Below are positions 1 to 9,412 of a DNA stretch of 64,000 nucleotides, piece by piece. A model generated the notes under the pieces. That model was given only the letters and a program-made list of their open reading frames with translations, did not search any database and was not told the origin of the DNA. A program made the translations under genes and the position numbers. Source of the DNA: Gracilaria caudata (Eukaryota; Rhodophyta; Florideophyceae; Gracilariales; Gracilariaceae); NCBI GenBank assembly GCA_030374735.1, contig JASCIV010000014.1, positions 1 to 64,000 on the forward strand. The letters run 5' to 3'. The first letter of the stretch is position 1, and each line of letters starts with the position of its first letter.

Positions 1-1117
1 CAGGTTTCGTCTCTTGTTTTGCTGCTTTTTTTGCTCTTAATCGCCAAAACTGCATTATGCACGACAGTTTGAGATGCGTTTTTGACATTGCGGCCATGAT
101 GTTCACTTGGATCGCTTTGGAGATGTATGAACAAGTTTGTTAGAACAGAAACAGTCTAGACTCAAACACTTGCGTCTTCTTCGCCAAAGTCATAGGGCGG
201 TTCAAACACGTATTACACGTTAAACATAGTGCACGGTGGACACGTTTCATATGAGTGACTAACTAGCTACAAAGTAAGGTTGGTTAGTTAGTCGACCACT
301 TTTTTCGGTCTAGTTAGTCAGTCATGTCTACGGGCCTGGTCTTGCCCACCCACCCACCCAGATCACTGTGAGGCTGTACAGTACTACAAAGAAGAAAGGA
401 AGACAGCGCTCCGAGGAAGCCGCTGTCGTCGCAACCACTTTCAACTGGGGAGAAGGAGCTCCTCCCCCGATGTGCAATAAAGGGGCTTCGTCCTCGTGCG
501 ACCTGATGGTTCGAACTGAGAATTGGAAGGCTGCAGTTTTTTTCAGGATAGTTCTGCGTAAAGTTACAGAACGCGTGCACATGAGCTGTAAGAGTTGTTG
601 TCAACAGTTTACAGTGCTCCACGTCATAGTCATGTCTGTGTATAGTCTGGGTCGCTTGTTTGAAACGAGCGTGTTTGGTCCTCGAGCCCTATCTCAAGTT
701 GATTAGCTTCAGAGGACTCGTTTTCGATGAGTCCAGAGTCTGCAACAAATATTCTCGTAGGTGTCATTTGAAAGCCATTGGCGGAGCCTCGTCAGTGGAC
801 GATAGAACCTCCTCGTCCATCAGCTCATGGCCCCGCTTTGTTGAATACAGCTCTTGTTAGAGCCCACAACATTGACAATCAGTCCTCTTCCAGTTTCCAT
901 CCCCACTCATGACCACTACCAGTTGGTTTGTATCCTACAGCTCCTACAGCTCCTTTTCAAATTCGGTCTGAAATGTGGATGGCTTCTTTCTCATGGCCTT
1001 TGTAATCGGATAACACAACTGTCGAGAACTCCAGGGTATGTCCTGGTGATCACTGATGGTCCTTTAAGCACAGCTCAACTTCAGCTCCAGTGCCAACTCT
1101 CGGTTGATATGATCCAG
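1..1117. other. Gene-free stretch
   Basis: No convincing gene. It holds short overlapping frames on both strands without recognisable domains, an 11-bp inverted repeat (256-266 with 310-320, arms related to gactaactag/ctagttagtc) and a short CCCA run near 347-360. The last 100 bases are the upstream region of the cupin gene. Confidence 0.5.
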
Positions 1118-1125
1118 TATAAAAA
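1118..1125 (+). promoter_or_regulatory. TATA box of the cupin gene
   Basis: TATAAAAA lies 115 bp before the cupin start codon. A start site about 30 bp further on would give a 5' leader of roughly 85 nt. Same arrangement as at the glycine-rich and SatP-like genes in this window. Confidence 0.6.
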
Positions 1126-1232
1126 GGCCGATGAACACATCTCCCACTACTCGACGCCTCCACTCACCCACCGCTTGCAACCTGCCGCCCACAACCAACC
1201 TTATATAACTCATTTCATCAACAGCAATCAAA

Positions 1233-1745
1233 ATGAAGAACACTGCATTCGTTACTATCTTGTCCATGGTCGGCCTCTTCGCCTCTGCCACCGCATCAAT
1301 CCCAAGCTTTCTGACTCAATCCAACACAGAAATCCGTTCACAATTAGCCGATTCTGACTTCCGCATCAACCCAGAAAACGGCGTTGTGATAGAAACCCCC
1401 AACTTTCGTGCACGAATTGCCGATATTTCCAATTTCCCCGCTCTAGGTGGGCAGGATGTCCAGACTCAAATCGTGAAAGTTACTCTAAAGGCCAAACAGC
1501 AATTCATTCCTCATTATCATCCTAGGGGTACTGAAGTACTCAACGCTCTTCGAGGAAGGTTCCGCGTGACTTTCAAGTTCGAAGGATTGAACCCACGAAC
1601 GGTTACCAATGTACTGCGTGCAGGGGAGTCTACCGTGTTTCCACAAGGGCTCATTCATGAGACGGTCTGTATCAGTCACCGCGATTGTGAGTTCCTTTCT
1701 ACGTTTAACTCAGCGGACCCGGGACTTGTGCCGGTGAATCTCTGA
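1233..1745 (+). CDS. Secreted germin-like cupin
   Basis: A 170-residue single-domain cupin with an N-terminal signal peptide (hydrophobic about residues 5-20, Ala-rich cleavage region near 20-22), so probably extracellular or wall-located. Cupin motif 1 is intact: His94, His96 and Glu101, followed by Gly108. Motif 2 gives PQG at 137-139 and His142. These four are the metal ligands of germins, so a bound Mn or similar metal is expected. Family members act as oxalate oxidase, superoxide dismutase or as structural or receptor proteins, and the sequence does not say which. The position that is usually Asn after the last His is Cys146; with Cys152 it could form a disulfide. The canonical N-terminal germin Cys pair is absent. 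The start is fixed by the upstream TATA box and the signal peptide that follows directly. Confidence 0.85.
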   Translation: MKNTAFVTILSMVGLFASATASIPSFLTQSNTEIRSQLADSDFRINPENGVVIETPNFRARIADISNFPALGGQDVQTQIVKVTLKAKQQFIPHYHPRGTEVLNALRGRFRVTFKFEGLNPRTVTNVLRAGESTVFPQGLIHETVCISHRDCEFLSTFNSADPGLVPVNL

Positions 1746-1787
1746 AATTGGTTATCGCCTTCGTAATCCAATCGCTATGGGTTTCCA

Positions 1788-1793
1788 AATAAA
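1788..1793 (+). terminator. Poly(A) signal of the cupin gene
   Basis: AATAAA lies 43 bases after the cupin stop codon. Confidence 0.5.
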
Positions 1794-2732
1794 CTGTTGT
1801 TCGTAACCTTGTAAAAAAGGTTCCTTGTTGACAGCACTACCCAGTGTTTGGTATGATGCCAACAACTGGGCAATTTGCATTCCCTACCCTTGTAGCACCG
1901 AATCTGGAATGCAGAGCGGCGAGCTGGAAGCCGATTGTGTCAGCTGTGTTTTTTCGGTAGGGACAACACAAATAACGACCTGAGGTGACATAATTTGCGC
2001 TGCGCCAAGCAGAGTAGCCCTTGTACAGGTAAGTACAGCCAAGCAATGAATTGGTAGAAAGAAGGCAGGGCGTGTACGAAGATACATACAAAGGTAAGTA
2101 CAGAGCGCCTTTGTAGCACAAAGTTTGTACCATTGGTAACTCTGTGGATGCCGGGTTAGTAAGTGATGACTTCATTTTTGCTGCCGCCGACGAGCGATCA
2201 CGTAGCGCTTAGTCAGCTACGCGTTCATACTGTGTCTGATATTCACTTCATGGTGATATGACGTGGTGCGAAGGGGAGAGCCATGTGGTGGCGCAGCAGT
2301 AACTCGCCTCTGATGATTGCCAACGAGGAGCATTTGGAGCATGCATGATCATGTGATGATGCTTGTGAGCAAAGTGCAAAGTGCCTTTGGCTGCGGCACT
2401 GCTGCCCACGTGGCCAAAAGCTTCCGATGAAGGGAATCCCAACCCTCTGATCCAATTCTCCAAGAAACACGCCTCAGAATCTGCGTACTTACAAGAGGGG
2501 CAGACCAACCTCGCATGAAGATCATCGGATGAGTATGTTTGGCCGTCTGAGACGGCAGCGCCGTCTTCACTACGGGGGACAACCGCCGCTCTCGAGATTG
2601 TCTCGGGATACGCACTACTGTACTACAACTCGTTTACTACAACTCGTTCTTGTCGGCCGAGCATTACGAACGAAGCCCTCCTACCGCCCAATTCAGCTCA
2701 CTCGCCTGTGAACGCATCCCGTCACGCATTTC
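1794..2732. other. Intergenic stretch with CCTTGTA-type motifs
   Basis: No gene supported. Around 1804-2123 several copies or near copies of (TAC)CCTTGTA occur (1804, 1885 exact, 2015, and 2088 on the other strand), plus a fragment at 2101-2118 resembling the dispersed repeat of 7869-8056. A perfect 14-bp tandem duplication, tactacaactcgtt, lies at 2621-2648. Confidence 0.45.
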
Positions 2733-4559
2733 ATGCGTGGAGACGCCATCAACGCCTCATCGTCCCCCCCAAACGCTGTGCCCTACACGTCGCCTGACCA
2801 TGAGCCCATTGCACCACAACGCCCTTCAAATCCCCAGCCTGCCCCAAGGCGTCATGCATTCTCCTATATCTTGCGCCCGACGCGCAGAGTCTGCATTGTT
2901 TTTGGCGTGCTCATGGCGATTATCACTATGCTTGCTGTTGTTCTGGCGCTTGTTTTTGCGCTCTCTGGCCGGTCGGATAGCTTGGAGGTTCGTCCAGGCA
3001 ACTGGGATTATGTTATCGTAGGAGCGGGCACTTCTGGCTGTGTTTTGGCTTCTCGACTTTGTGCGACCTTTCCGCAACGCCGCATTTTGCTCTTGGAACG
3101 GGGCGCTCCTCGTTCGGACGACACCGATTTTCTCGTCAGGGCTCCAAGAAATTTATATGACTTGTGGTCTGATCGGTCTGCAACAGAAGCGTATCCTACA
3201 GAGCCGGATGAAGGTCTGCAGGGACGTTTTACTACGGTGCTGACGGGCATTACTATGGGTGGTTCGTCGTCCATTAATGGTATGCAATGGACTGTTCCTC
3301 TTCCAGGTACTGCGGAGACGTGGGGTATCAATGGCCTTGACACGGAGCGCGCCGATATATATTACCGAAAGGCTTTCAACAAGATTGAGTACGCAAAACC
3401 TGCCCGTCCATTGCAATACGCTCAGGCTTATGTTGATGCCGGAATCCGAGCGGGTTTTGAACCGAATGACGACCCTTTCAAGCAACCGTTACAATCCGTT
3501 TGGCAGAACTTTATGAACATTAATGATGAGTTTCGGCGAAACGACGCGTGTGCCGCGTATCTAGAACCGGTGCAAGACTCAATATGCGCGGACAACTTGA
3601 GGGTTATGCAGTCTCAAACAGCTTCGAAAATCATATTCTCTCGCATTCGACGTGATGATAGGTTGATAGCAGTGGCCGTTGAAACTACCGATTCAGTGAA
3701 TCGAAGCGTCACTATGAGACATACGGCACGTCGCCAGATCATTGTTGCTGCTGGTCCATATGGATCTGCACAGCTTTTGCAACGCTCTGGTGTTGGACCC
3801 AAAGCGACGCTGGACGCTGCTGGAATTGAACAGGTACTTGACCTGCCCGTGGGTGAGCAATGTATGGGCCGTGCAGCGGCGGGAATATCCTCCACGTACA
3901 ACGGCGTACCTGATGAAGAAGCGAACAATGCGACGCTCGTCAACTCCCAAGAGCAGCGTGATATTTGGGATAGGGGAGACGGCGGTGTGTTAGGAACACC
4001 TGTTACCGCTGCAAATGGACGAGCTGGAGAGGACGGATACTTCAATTCTGGTTTTGTTCCGTTTTTCCCCGGTGAACCTGAACTTCGTACAACTTGTTTC
4101 CACAATACGAACAACACAGCGACGGTTCGTGTGCGAGATGCTGATGCGTTCAGCACTCCGCGTGTGAAGCTTAATTTATTAAGCGACATTGAAGATGTGC
4201 GAAGGTTGCAAAGGTGTCTACAGAGGATTGTCGACGTTCATAACAGCTTCCCAGAAGAGTTCAACATGACTCTGACAAACCCTGCAAATGGCGTAGTGGA
4301 TGAGGAATACATTCGCAGGGAAGCGAACACCGGCGCTCATTTCGTGGGCTGCTGTGGTGTGGGCGGCGTACTCGACGGTGATTTGAGGGTAAAGGGTACA
4401 ACTGGACTAAGAGTGGTAGACGCCTCGTCGTTGAGAACTATGCCGCGTTCGTCGGGTCCAGCGGCGTCCGTGCTGATGTTGGCGGAGTTCATGGCGCATG
4501 TCATTCGCACGGAAGCGCCCGAGAATGGACGTATGCGATGTTACGGACGTTGTGAATGA
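2733..4559 (+). CDS. GMC-family oxidoreductase, membrane-anchored
   Basis: A 608-residue FAD-dependent glucose-methanol-choline oxidoreductase. A Pro-rich N-terminus of about 50 residues precedes one strong transmembrane helix (about 53-78), so the catalytic domain is probably luminal or extracellular (type II topology, inferred). The FAD dinucleotide fold starts at residue 92 with GAGTSG at 97-102, and Glu122 is the usual ribose-binding acid. The GMC signature GGSSSINGM lies about 60 residues on. The C-terminal domain has the catalytic His536 and the conserved LRVVDAS stretch. The second active-site residue, usually His or Asn, is not obvious: the aligned segment reads PRSSGPAAS, putting Ser, Gly or Pro there. 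The substrate cannot be told from sequence (alcohol, aldehyde or hydroxynitrile in relatives). It lacks plastid-leader features expected of a fatty acid photodecarboxylase. Confidence 0.85.
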   Translation: MRGDAINASSSPPNAVPYTSPDHEPIAPQRPSNPQPAPRRHAFSYILRPTRRVCIVFGVLMAIITMLAVVLALVFALSGRSDSLEVRPGNWDYVIVGAGTSGCVLASRLCATFPQRRILLLERGAPRSDDTDFLVRAPRNLYDLWSDRSATEAYPTEPDEGLQGRFTTVLTGITMGGSSSINGMQWTVPLPGTAETWGINGLDTERADIYYRKAFNKIEYAKPARPLQYAQAYVDAGIRAGFEPNDDPFKQPLQSVWQNFMNINDEFRRNDACAAYLEPVQDSICADNLRVMQSQTASKIIFSRIRRDDRLIAVAVETTDSVNRSVTMRHTARRQIIVAAGPYGSAQLLQRSGVGPKATLDAAGIEQVLDLPVGEQCMGRAAAGISSTYNGVPDEEANNATLVNSQEQRDIWDRGDGGVLGTPVTAANGRAGEDGYFNSGFVPFFPGEPELRTTCFHNTNNTATVRVRDADAFSTPRVKLNLLSDIEDVRRLQRCLQRIVDVHNSFPEEFNMTLTNPANGVVDEEYIRREANTGAHFVGCCGVGGVLDGDLRVKGTTGLRVVDASSLRTMPRSSGPAASVLMLAEFMAHVIRTEAPENGRMRCYGRCE

Positions 4560-4854
4560 CATGCAAAAGGATATGTCTTTATAAAGAATCCTTACAATAA
4601 GCTGGTCTATCTAGAGTTTTCTCAAATCCGTTGTGTATGATAGGTGAAAAACCATGTTGTGGGGCGTTCATGGTTCAACTACTGACACTTGCAATGCTCA
4701 TCCCTTGCTCTCCTCGAGGTTTGGTATTGTTCTCCCATCTTGACTTGCCTTTCTACTTACAAGTTCTTCAAAAACAATCAAGCGTATAGAACACGGTTTC
4801 GATGCGCCACAGGGAAGTTGGTGACTTCGAATTCTGTCACAAGCCCAAATTCGC
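4560..4854. other. Convergent intergenic region
   Basis: The 3' ends of the GMC gene (+) and the small membrane protein gene (-) face each other across 295 bp. No gene seen. Confidence 0.4.
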
Positions 4855-5412
4855 TCACATATAATAGTAACCCTGAAGCACTCCATGAAAAAGAAACACG
4901 TATCCCGTCACTGCTGCACCCAGAATGAGCAGATTGCCTACACCGGCACCCCACAGAAAGCTCCTGACCTTTCTGCCCCTTATTCCCAATGTTGGAGCAC
5001 AGCACAAAAATAGAAAAACACCGGAAGACAACAACAAGGAAAAAACGAACCCGATGACAAAGTTGCAGCAATCACTGTTTTCAAAGTCAGGCTCTTCCTG
5101 AATTTGTTGAGGAATAAAGTTACTCATTGCGACATCATCCGGTTCCGATGGCTGCTTTGGCTCGTACGGACGGGAAACAGTTCTTCTGGAGGTGTTATCC
5201 TCGACGTCGACTTCTTGTGTAGAAGATTGTTGAAAAGCGGTGACAAAGTTTATACTTGTAGCAGGGATAGTTGAGGGCAGGTCCGAGGCTGCATGTGTCG
5301 GTAGGTTCGGAACGACACCTGGATGTTTTGCATATGGGTTTGTTCCAGGGACAGTTTGCGCTGAAGACTGGGCGCTTAAGGCATACGAGGCTCGATGATT
5401 GGGATAATCCAT
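4855..5412 (-). CDS. Small two-helix membrane protein with a disordered Pro/Ser-rich head
   Basis: A 185-residue frame not assigned to a family. Residues 1-110 are polar and rich in Pro, Ser, Thr and Gln, with no signal peptide. Two transmembrane helices follow: about 117-138, preceded by Cys115-Cys116 and ending in another Cys pair at 137-138, and about 152-177, separated by a basic loop (RGRKVR). The layout suggests a tail-located hairpin in an internal membrane with a cytosolic head, and the juxtamembrane Cys pairs could be palmitoylated; both are inference. The clean polar-to-hydrophobic organisation is the main reason to accept it as a gene. Confidence 0.6.
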   Translation of the reverse strand: MDYPNHRASYALSAQSSAQTVPGTNPYAKHPGVVPNLPTHAASDLPSTIPATSINFVTAFQQSSTQEVDVEDNTSRRTVSRPYEPKQPSEPDDVAMSNFIPQQIQEEPDFENSDCCNFVIGFVFSLLLSSGVFLFLCCAPTLGIRGRKVRSFLWGAGVGNLLILGAAVTGYVFLFHGVLQGYYYM

Positions 5413-6686
5413 GAAACAGTGCGATCATAGAACAACTTGACGCGGAGCGGGTATCATAGTGATGAATCCGTAAGACTTGTCAGCGTACGGTTGAGGCAGT
5501 GAAGCGCATGAACGTCATTGCAACTTGGGCCTAAACGGACGCAACTCCGTGGTTTACTATCTACGTGTCCATCGCTCGGAAACTAGAAGACATATTGAGG
5601 CTCGTTTAGGCTGAGCTCGTTTAGGCTGTGGAAGAAGCGTTTGTGCCATATCCTCCGTTGTCGTCCGATGTGCACACGCAGGATGTACGACGGTACAGGT
5701 ACTTTGGCGTTCCCTGTCAACCCTATCACGAACGCTATCCGCTTCGATACTGTATTCTGTAACATACGGTATTGGTTGCCTATTGCCTGTAATCCTGACA
5801 CCTGACACACCTTTCAGCCTACATTCGGATGGACCGGTACACGTACACATACGGGTTGACTTACGTATACCTGTGGTACACGCACACGTACTACCATGCA
5901 CAATGCACAATCTGGCACCTGTGTTATAGCTCTCTTTCCTATAATTATTGCAATTATTGATGAAGTCCACAGGTATCCTGAGCAAAGAACTCTCTTCTCC
6001 CTCCTGTCTTTGGTCTCTCCGTGATCTGAACAGCTAAACAACACAAATAGCAGAGCTTAGATTTCTCCACATCAAAACCGTGCTCGCAACATCAGACAAC
6101 TAACATAAATTCGATGAATTAGAGTCTTCTTGGGCACTCCTACTTTTTCGGTGCTTTAACTGCCTTTCAATAAAAGGACAGCCATCCCCGCGAATTTTTC
6201 AAGCGCAGGATAAAGAAAGCGGCATTCAGACCGACACTGAAAGCGAGCCGTCTCTCAATTGACTCACCATCATTTCTTCTGTAGATTAGTTTAGTCTGTG
6301 CTAAAAAAGTTCTTTTCGTGTGTTGCATATGATTATTAGAGATGCTCAAGCTCTGGGGAGCGCCCACTGTTGCTTCATCGCTAAGCTCTAATCACGGAGC
6401 ATATCACACTGCTTTGGGGAGACTACTCCCAGTCAGATTATTCGCTGTCGGGCCATGTACTGTGCGACCGAGCGACACGAACTCGAGACTGATCCTTTCT
6501 TTTAGCGGCGTGTTCAAATTGAGGGTAAGGAACATGTGAAGAGTAGCAGCTCATTATTCGCATGATCTTCGTCTTTTGACTTTGACAACTTAATGGAAAT
6601 ACAAAGCTAACAAATATTCGTTTCCAAGTGGTATATCTGCGTGAGCGGGCCAGTGTGCGAGGACAAGAAATTAACGTTCTTGTAAT
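5413..6686. other. Gene-free stretch
   Basis: No supported gene. A 15-bp direct repeat (ctcgtttaggctgag, then the same with a tg ending) lies at 5601-5630. AT-rich DNA precedes the pseudokinase gene, with no clear TATA box. Confidence 0.4.
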
Positions 6687-7574
6687 ATGTTCCGAAACAA
6701 TCGTTTACACGGGAACCGCCTTGAAGGAACGATTGTAAAGCACGGAAGAAAGAAGTATGTGGTACAGGGTTTGATTGATAAAACGTTCTCTGATTCTGTG
6801 TATCAGGGATCAAGCTCTAAAGGAAACAAGGTCGCATTCAATGTCGAGCGCATTCACGACCATGGAAATACCCTCAGAGCCAAACACGACATCTTAAAGT
6901 ATCTTGAGAGCTCCGGGTTTAAGCACATTCCAAAGGTTTTGTTCATGACCTCCCATCGGAACCACAACTATCTGGTTATGGAGAAAGTCGGACAAAGTTT
7001 ACAACGCCGTTTTCTTCAGAGAAATAGTTCGTTTTCACTCAAAGTCGTGATATTGCTAACCTGGAAACTGGTGAAGATACTTGAATATCTGCACAGTACT
7101 GGAGTTGTTCATGGCCTTTTGTCTCCAAGCAAAATCCTTACCGCTCCATCCCCTGGAACAAAAGAGGAATTATATCTGATTGGATTCCGATACGCCGTCA
7201 ACTTTGTCGAAACGCCTACACCTTCGAGGTTCCTTCCCATTATAGACCCTGTATTCGCTTCACCCACCCTCTATGAGGTAGGACATGGTACGATGAAAGG
7301 AGACATGGAAAGTCTTTTCTTTTGCATGGTGTTTCTTTTGAATGGCAGTCTTCCATGGATCGAGAACAAGACATACAGAGCTCCCTTTTCCGTTCCCAGC
7401 ACCAATGATCCCATGTACCTCGAAAAGAAGAGCATACGTGCTGAAGATCTATGTCAAAAAATGCCGAGCTTCATGGCTAAGACTTACGACTATGTGAGGT
7501 CACTGTCAAACTTTGAAATTCCACGTTATAAATGGATTAAGCATCAGTTTACGCAATATCTAGGGTCTCTGTGA
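6687..7574 (+). CDS. CK1-type pseudokinase
   Basis: A 295-residue protein-kinase fold most like the casein kinase 1/VRK group: the lobe order, the YLVMEKVGQSL hinge and the lysine-rich spacing fit that group. All three catalytic signatures are lost. The ATP-anchoring Lys of the VAxK motif is Asn52. The HRDxxxxN loop reads HGLLSPSKI (142-150), so the catalytic Asp is Leu and the Mg-binding Asn is Lys. DFG reads GFR (166-168). The glycine loop is also degenerate. Phosphotransfer is therefore not expected, and a scaffold or regulatory role is likely. The frame is long and intact with kinase hydrophobic spacing kept, which speaks against a decaying pseudogene. Partner and pathway are unknown. Confidence 0.75.
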   Translation: MFRNNRLHGNRLEGTIVKHGRKKYVVQGLIDKTFSDSVYQGSSSKGNKVAFNVERIHDHGNTLRAKHDILKYLESSGFKHIPKVLFMTSHRNHNYLVMEKVGQSLQRRFLQRNSSFSLKVVILLTWKLVKILEYLHSTGVVHGLLSPSKILTAPSPGTKEELYLIGFRYAVNFVETPTPSRFLPIIDPVFASPTLYEVGHGTMKGDMESLFFCMVFLLNGSLPWIENKTYRAPFSVPSTNDPMYLEKKSIRAEDLCQKMPSFMAKTYDYVRSLSNFEIPRYKWIKHQFTQYLGSL

Positions 7575-7868
7575 TAAGGAACAAGAACTGGATGGGTATA
7601 CCGAAACTGTCGAATGTAACTTTGGATGTTGTGAACAATACCAGCGCATTAGAGACTGGTACTAATGGGGCCACAGGGACAATAAGAACGAGAAGTCGAA
7701 CAAACATGTTTCTGTTACTCGAATGCTACCCTTGTAAAGACCTCTTGCGATCTCTTCGTTGTCATCATACAATTTCTGCAACAAAGGAATGTAACTCGTT
7801 CTGCCATGCGTGGCCTCTCTCGTTCTCTCTCTCATTTAGAGGCCCACCTCTTCTTCTTCTTCTTTTTA

Positions 7869-7945
7869 TGAGCATGTAAGCCTAATTACGACTTACTGCG
7901 GAGCGTCTTTGTCGAAAAAACTCTCTCTCACTAAAAAGGCCAACA
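7869..7945 (+). repeat. Dispersed repeat, copy A
   Basis: About 77 bp that can be aligned by eye with 25074-25148, sharing a TGAGCAT start, ACTTACTGCGGAGCG, TTTGT.GAAAAAA, CTCTCTCT and AAAGGCCAACA. Non-coding, and probably a relic of a short mobile element. Confidence 0.65.
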
Positions 7946-7979
7946 CGTTTTGGGCCACTTTCTAATGGGCTCACCTCTA

Positions 7980-8056
7980 CTACAACTAGCTTAATTAGAA
8001 CTGAATGTAGAGCGCTTCTGCTGAAAGAAATGTGCTCTCACTAAAAAGGCCAGCAC
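7980..8056 (+). repeat. Dispersed repeat, copy B
   Basis: A more diverged copy 110 bp after copy A. It shares GAGCG, CTCTCACTAAAAAGGCCA and the overall spacing. The GAGCGC/GTGCTC words either side of the A-rich centre can form a short stem, as GAGCG/CGCTC can in the copy at 25 kb. Confidence 0.5.
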
Positions 8057-8499
8057 CTTTTCAGGCCAGCCTCTCGGAAGTCTGATTGGAACCCACTTTT
8101 GCTTTTCCTCACAACGGGAGAAAGGAAGAATGCATTCGTTGGGACAGTGGCAGGTTATGAGCAAGGCCTCAAAGCGAGGTGGGACCTAATACGAGCAAAT
8201 CCCTGCCCCTCTAAGTTTTCGAAGGGCGCTGTTCTTCTCTGGCGCTAATGTACACCCCGTTCGGTGTGAAAGCATCTGCAAAGGCAAAGTACTTTTTTTT
8301 TTATGAAGCTGTGCTCTAATTCCTAACACAACTGAGCAGCACCTAAAGGTACTTTTCTCTCCTTTAAAAGGCCAGAATTCAGCGTGGCGCTTCCACTATC
8401 AGTTCTCAAAGCGACTTCTGTTGGTATTCCCGACGACCGCGAAAGACTTCGCGTCGGCTAGTGGTTGTCAACGGACAACGAAAAAGGACGTGCTCGCAG

Positions 8500-8523
8500 T
8501 TGAGAGTCTTTTTTGACTCTCAA
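8500..8523. repeat. Perfect hairpin with a T6 loop
   Basis: TTGAGAGTC and its exact complement GACTCTCAA flank six T residues. No neighbouring gene claims it. It could be a fold-back element end or a structured RNA stem. Confidence 0.55.
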
Positions 8524-8870
8524 TGCACAATCGCAGCGCAGCATTGTTTGTTCTCTGGGTAGCTCGTCACTGGGTACAGCTTAGGCGTGTGAAAGTTTAA
8601 GTACTTCGGTAACGAAATTAATGGTCCGTTACCAGGTTCTCTCTGCAAAAGACAAATCCTGGCGTAATACTCCTGCGAAGTAATACCAAGTGAGCGTAAC
8701 ATATTTTAATGCCTCAAACGAGCTGCTTCTAGTGCGTCGCAATTGCTGATTCATCCTGGGTGACCCCAGCAGGCCATGCCTTGTTGATGGAAACCTGTTT
8801 TCCTTGAACGAATACAATATCGTGTACTATACCAAACTTTCTGCACGTTGTCACTTCACTCACTCTGAAC

Positions 8871-8922
8871 CTTCAGATCTGAAGCTGACTGGGATGAAGT
8901 GTGCACACTTCAGATCGATCTG
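8871..8922. promoter_or_regulatory. Three consecutive perfect palindromes
   Basis: CTTCAGATCTGAAG (8871-8884), TGAAGTGTGCACACTTCA (8895-8912) and CAGATCGATCTG (8911-8922) are each exactly self-complementary, and the last two share two bases. They lie about 400 bp before the TATA box of the glycine-rich gene. Binding sites for dimeric regulators are one reading; a fold-back repeat is another. Confidence 0.5.
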
Positions 8923-9164
8923 CTGCACATTGATAAATTATATTTCAGTGATATTGTTGTGGCCAGGTGTTTTTGCAAAGTTTGGCTTCATCGCCACCCT
9001 TATCTCTCAAGCTTCTTTCTTCGTTTATGTCCACAGGTGCTGGGTGGTTCTTCTGCAGTACTTTCCATATTTCAATCAAAAAACACAAAGACAAAGACTT
9101 CTTTACCCTTATGAGCAAGATAGAACGCCTTCGGCGTGGAGACTACCGTCTACAACAGGGCATA

Positions 9165-9189
9165 ATAGGTGGTCATGATGACCACCTAT
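9165..9189. promoter_or_regulatory. 25-bp near-perfect palindrome before the glycine-rich gene
   Basis: Two 12-bp arms, ATAGGTGGTCAT and its exact complement, flank a single G. The site is 116 bp before the TATA box of the glycine-rich protein gene, a usual distance for an upstream element. A smaller hairpin, ACGCC-ttc-GGCGT, lies just before it at 9125-9137. Confidence 0.5.
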
Positions 9190-9304
9190 CGTGCTCCGTG
9201 ATGAAGTTAACATGACTTAATCTATTTACGATCAGTAATGCTAGGTAGCATCCCATCGACAGTGAAAATTCATCTTCAGGGGTTAAGTTCTTGGTTCAGA
9301 GCAT

Positions 9305-9311
9305 TATAAAA
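9305..9311 (+). promoter_or_regulatory. TATA box of the glycine-rich gene
   Basis: TATAAAA overlaps an in-frame ATG at 9311. A transcript starting about 30 bp downstream would lack that ATG, so translation must begin at 9413. Confidence 0.65.
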
Positions 9312-9412
9312 TGCGCATCCCCCTCCCCACACTACAATACTTCGCGCCGCACAACAGTCGTCTTCCCTTTTCCGCTACAAAGGTGCAACCACTGAATCTC
9401 TGCAATTTACCA

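Larger units (their letters stand above)
7575..9304. other. Gene-free, repeat- and palindrome-rich stretch
   Basis: No supported gene. It holds two copies of a dispersed repeat, a T-loop hairpin, a run of three palindromes at 8871-8922 and a 25-bp palindrome at 9165-9189, each listed separately. An exact TACCCTTGTA lies at 7727. The last few hundred bases are probably the promoter of the glycine-rich gene. Confidence 0.45.
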
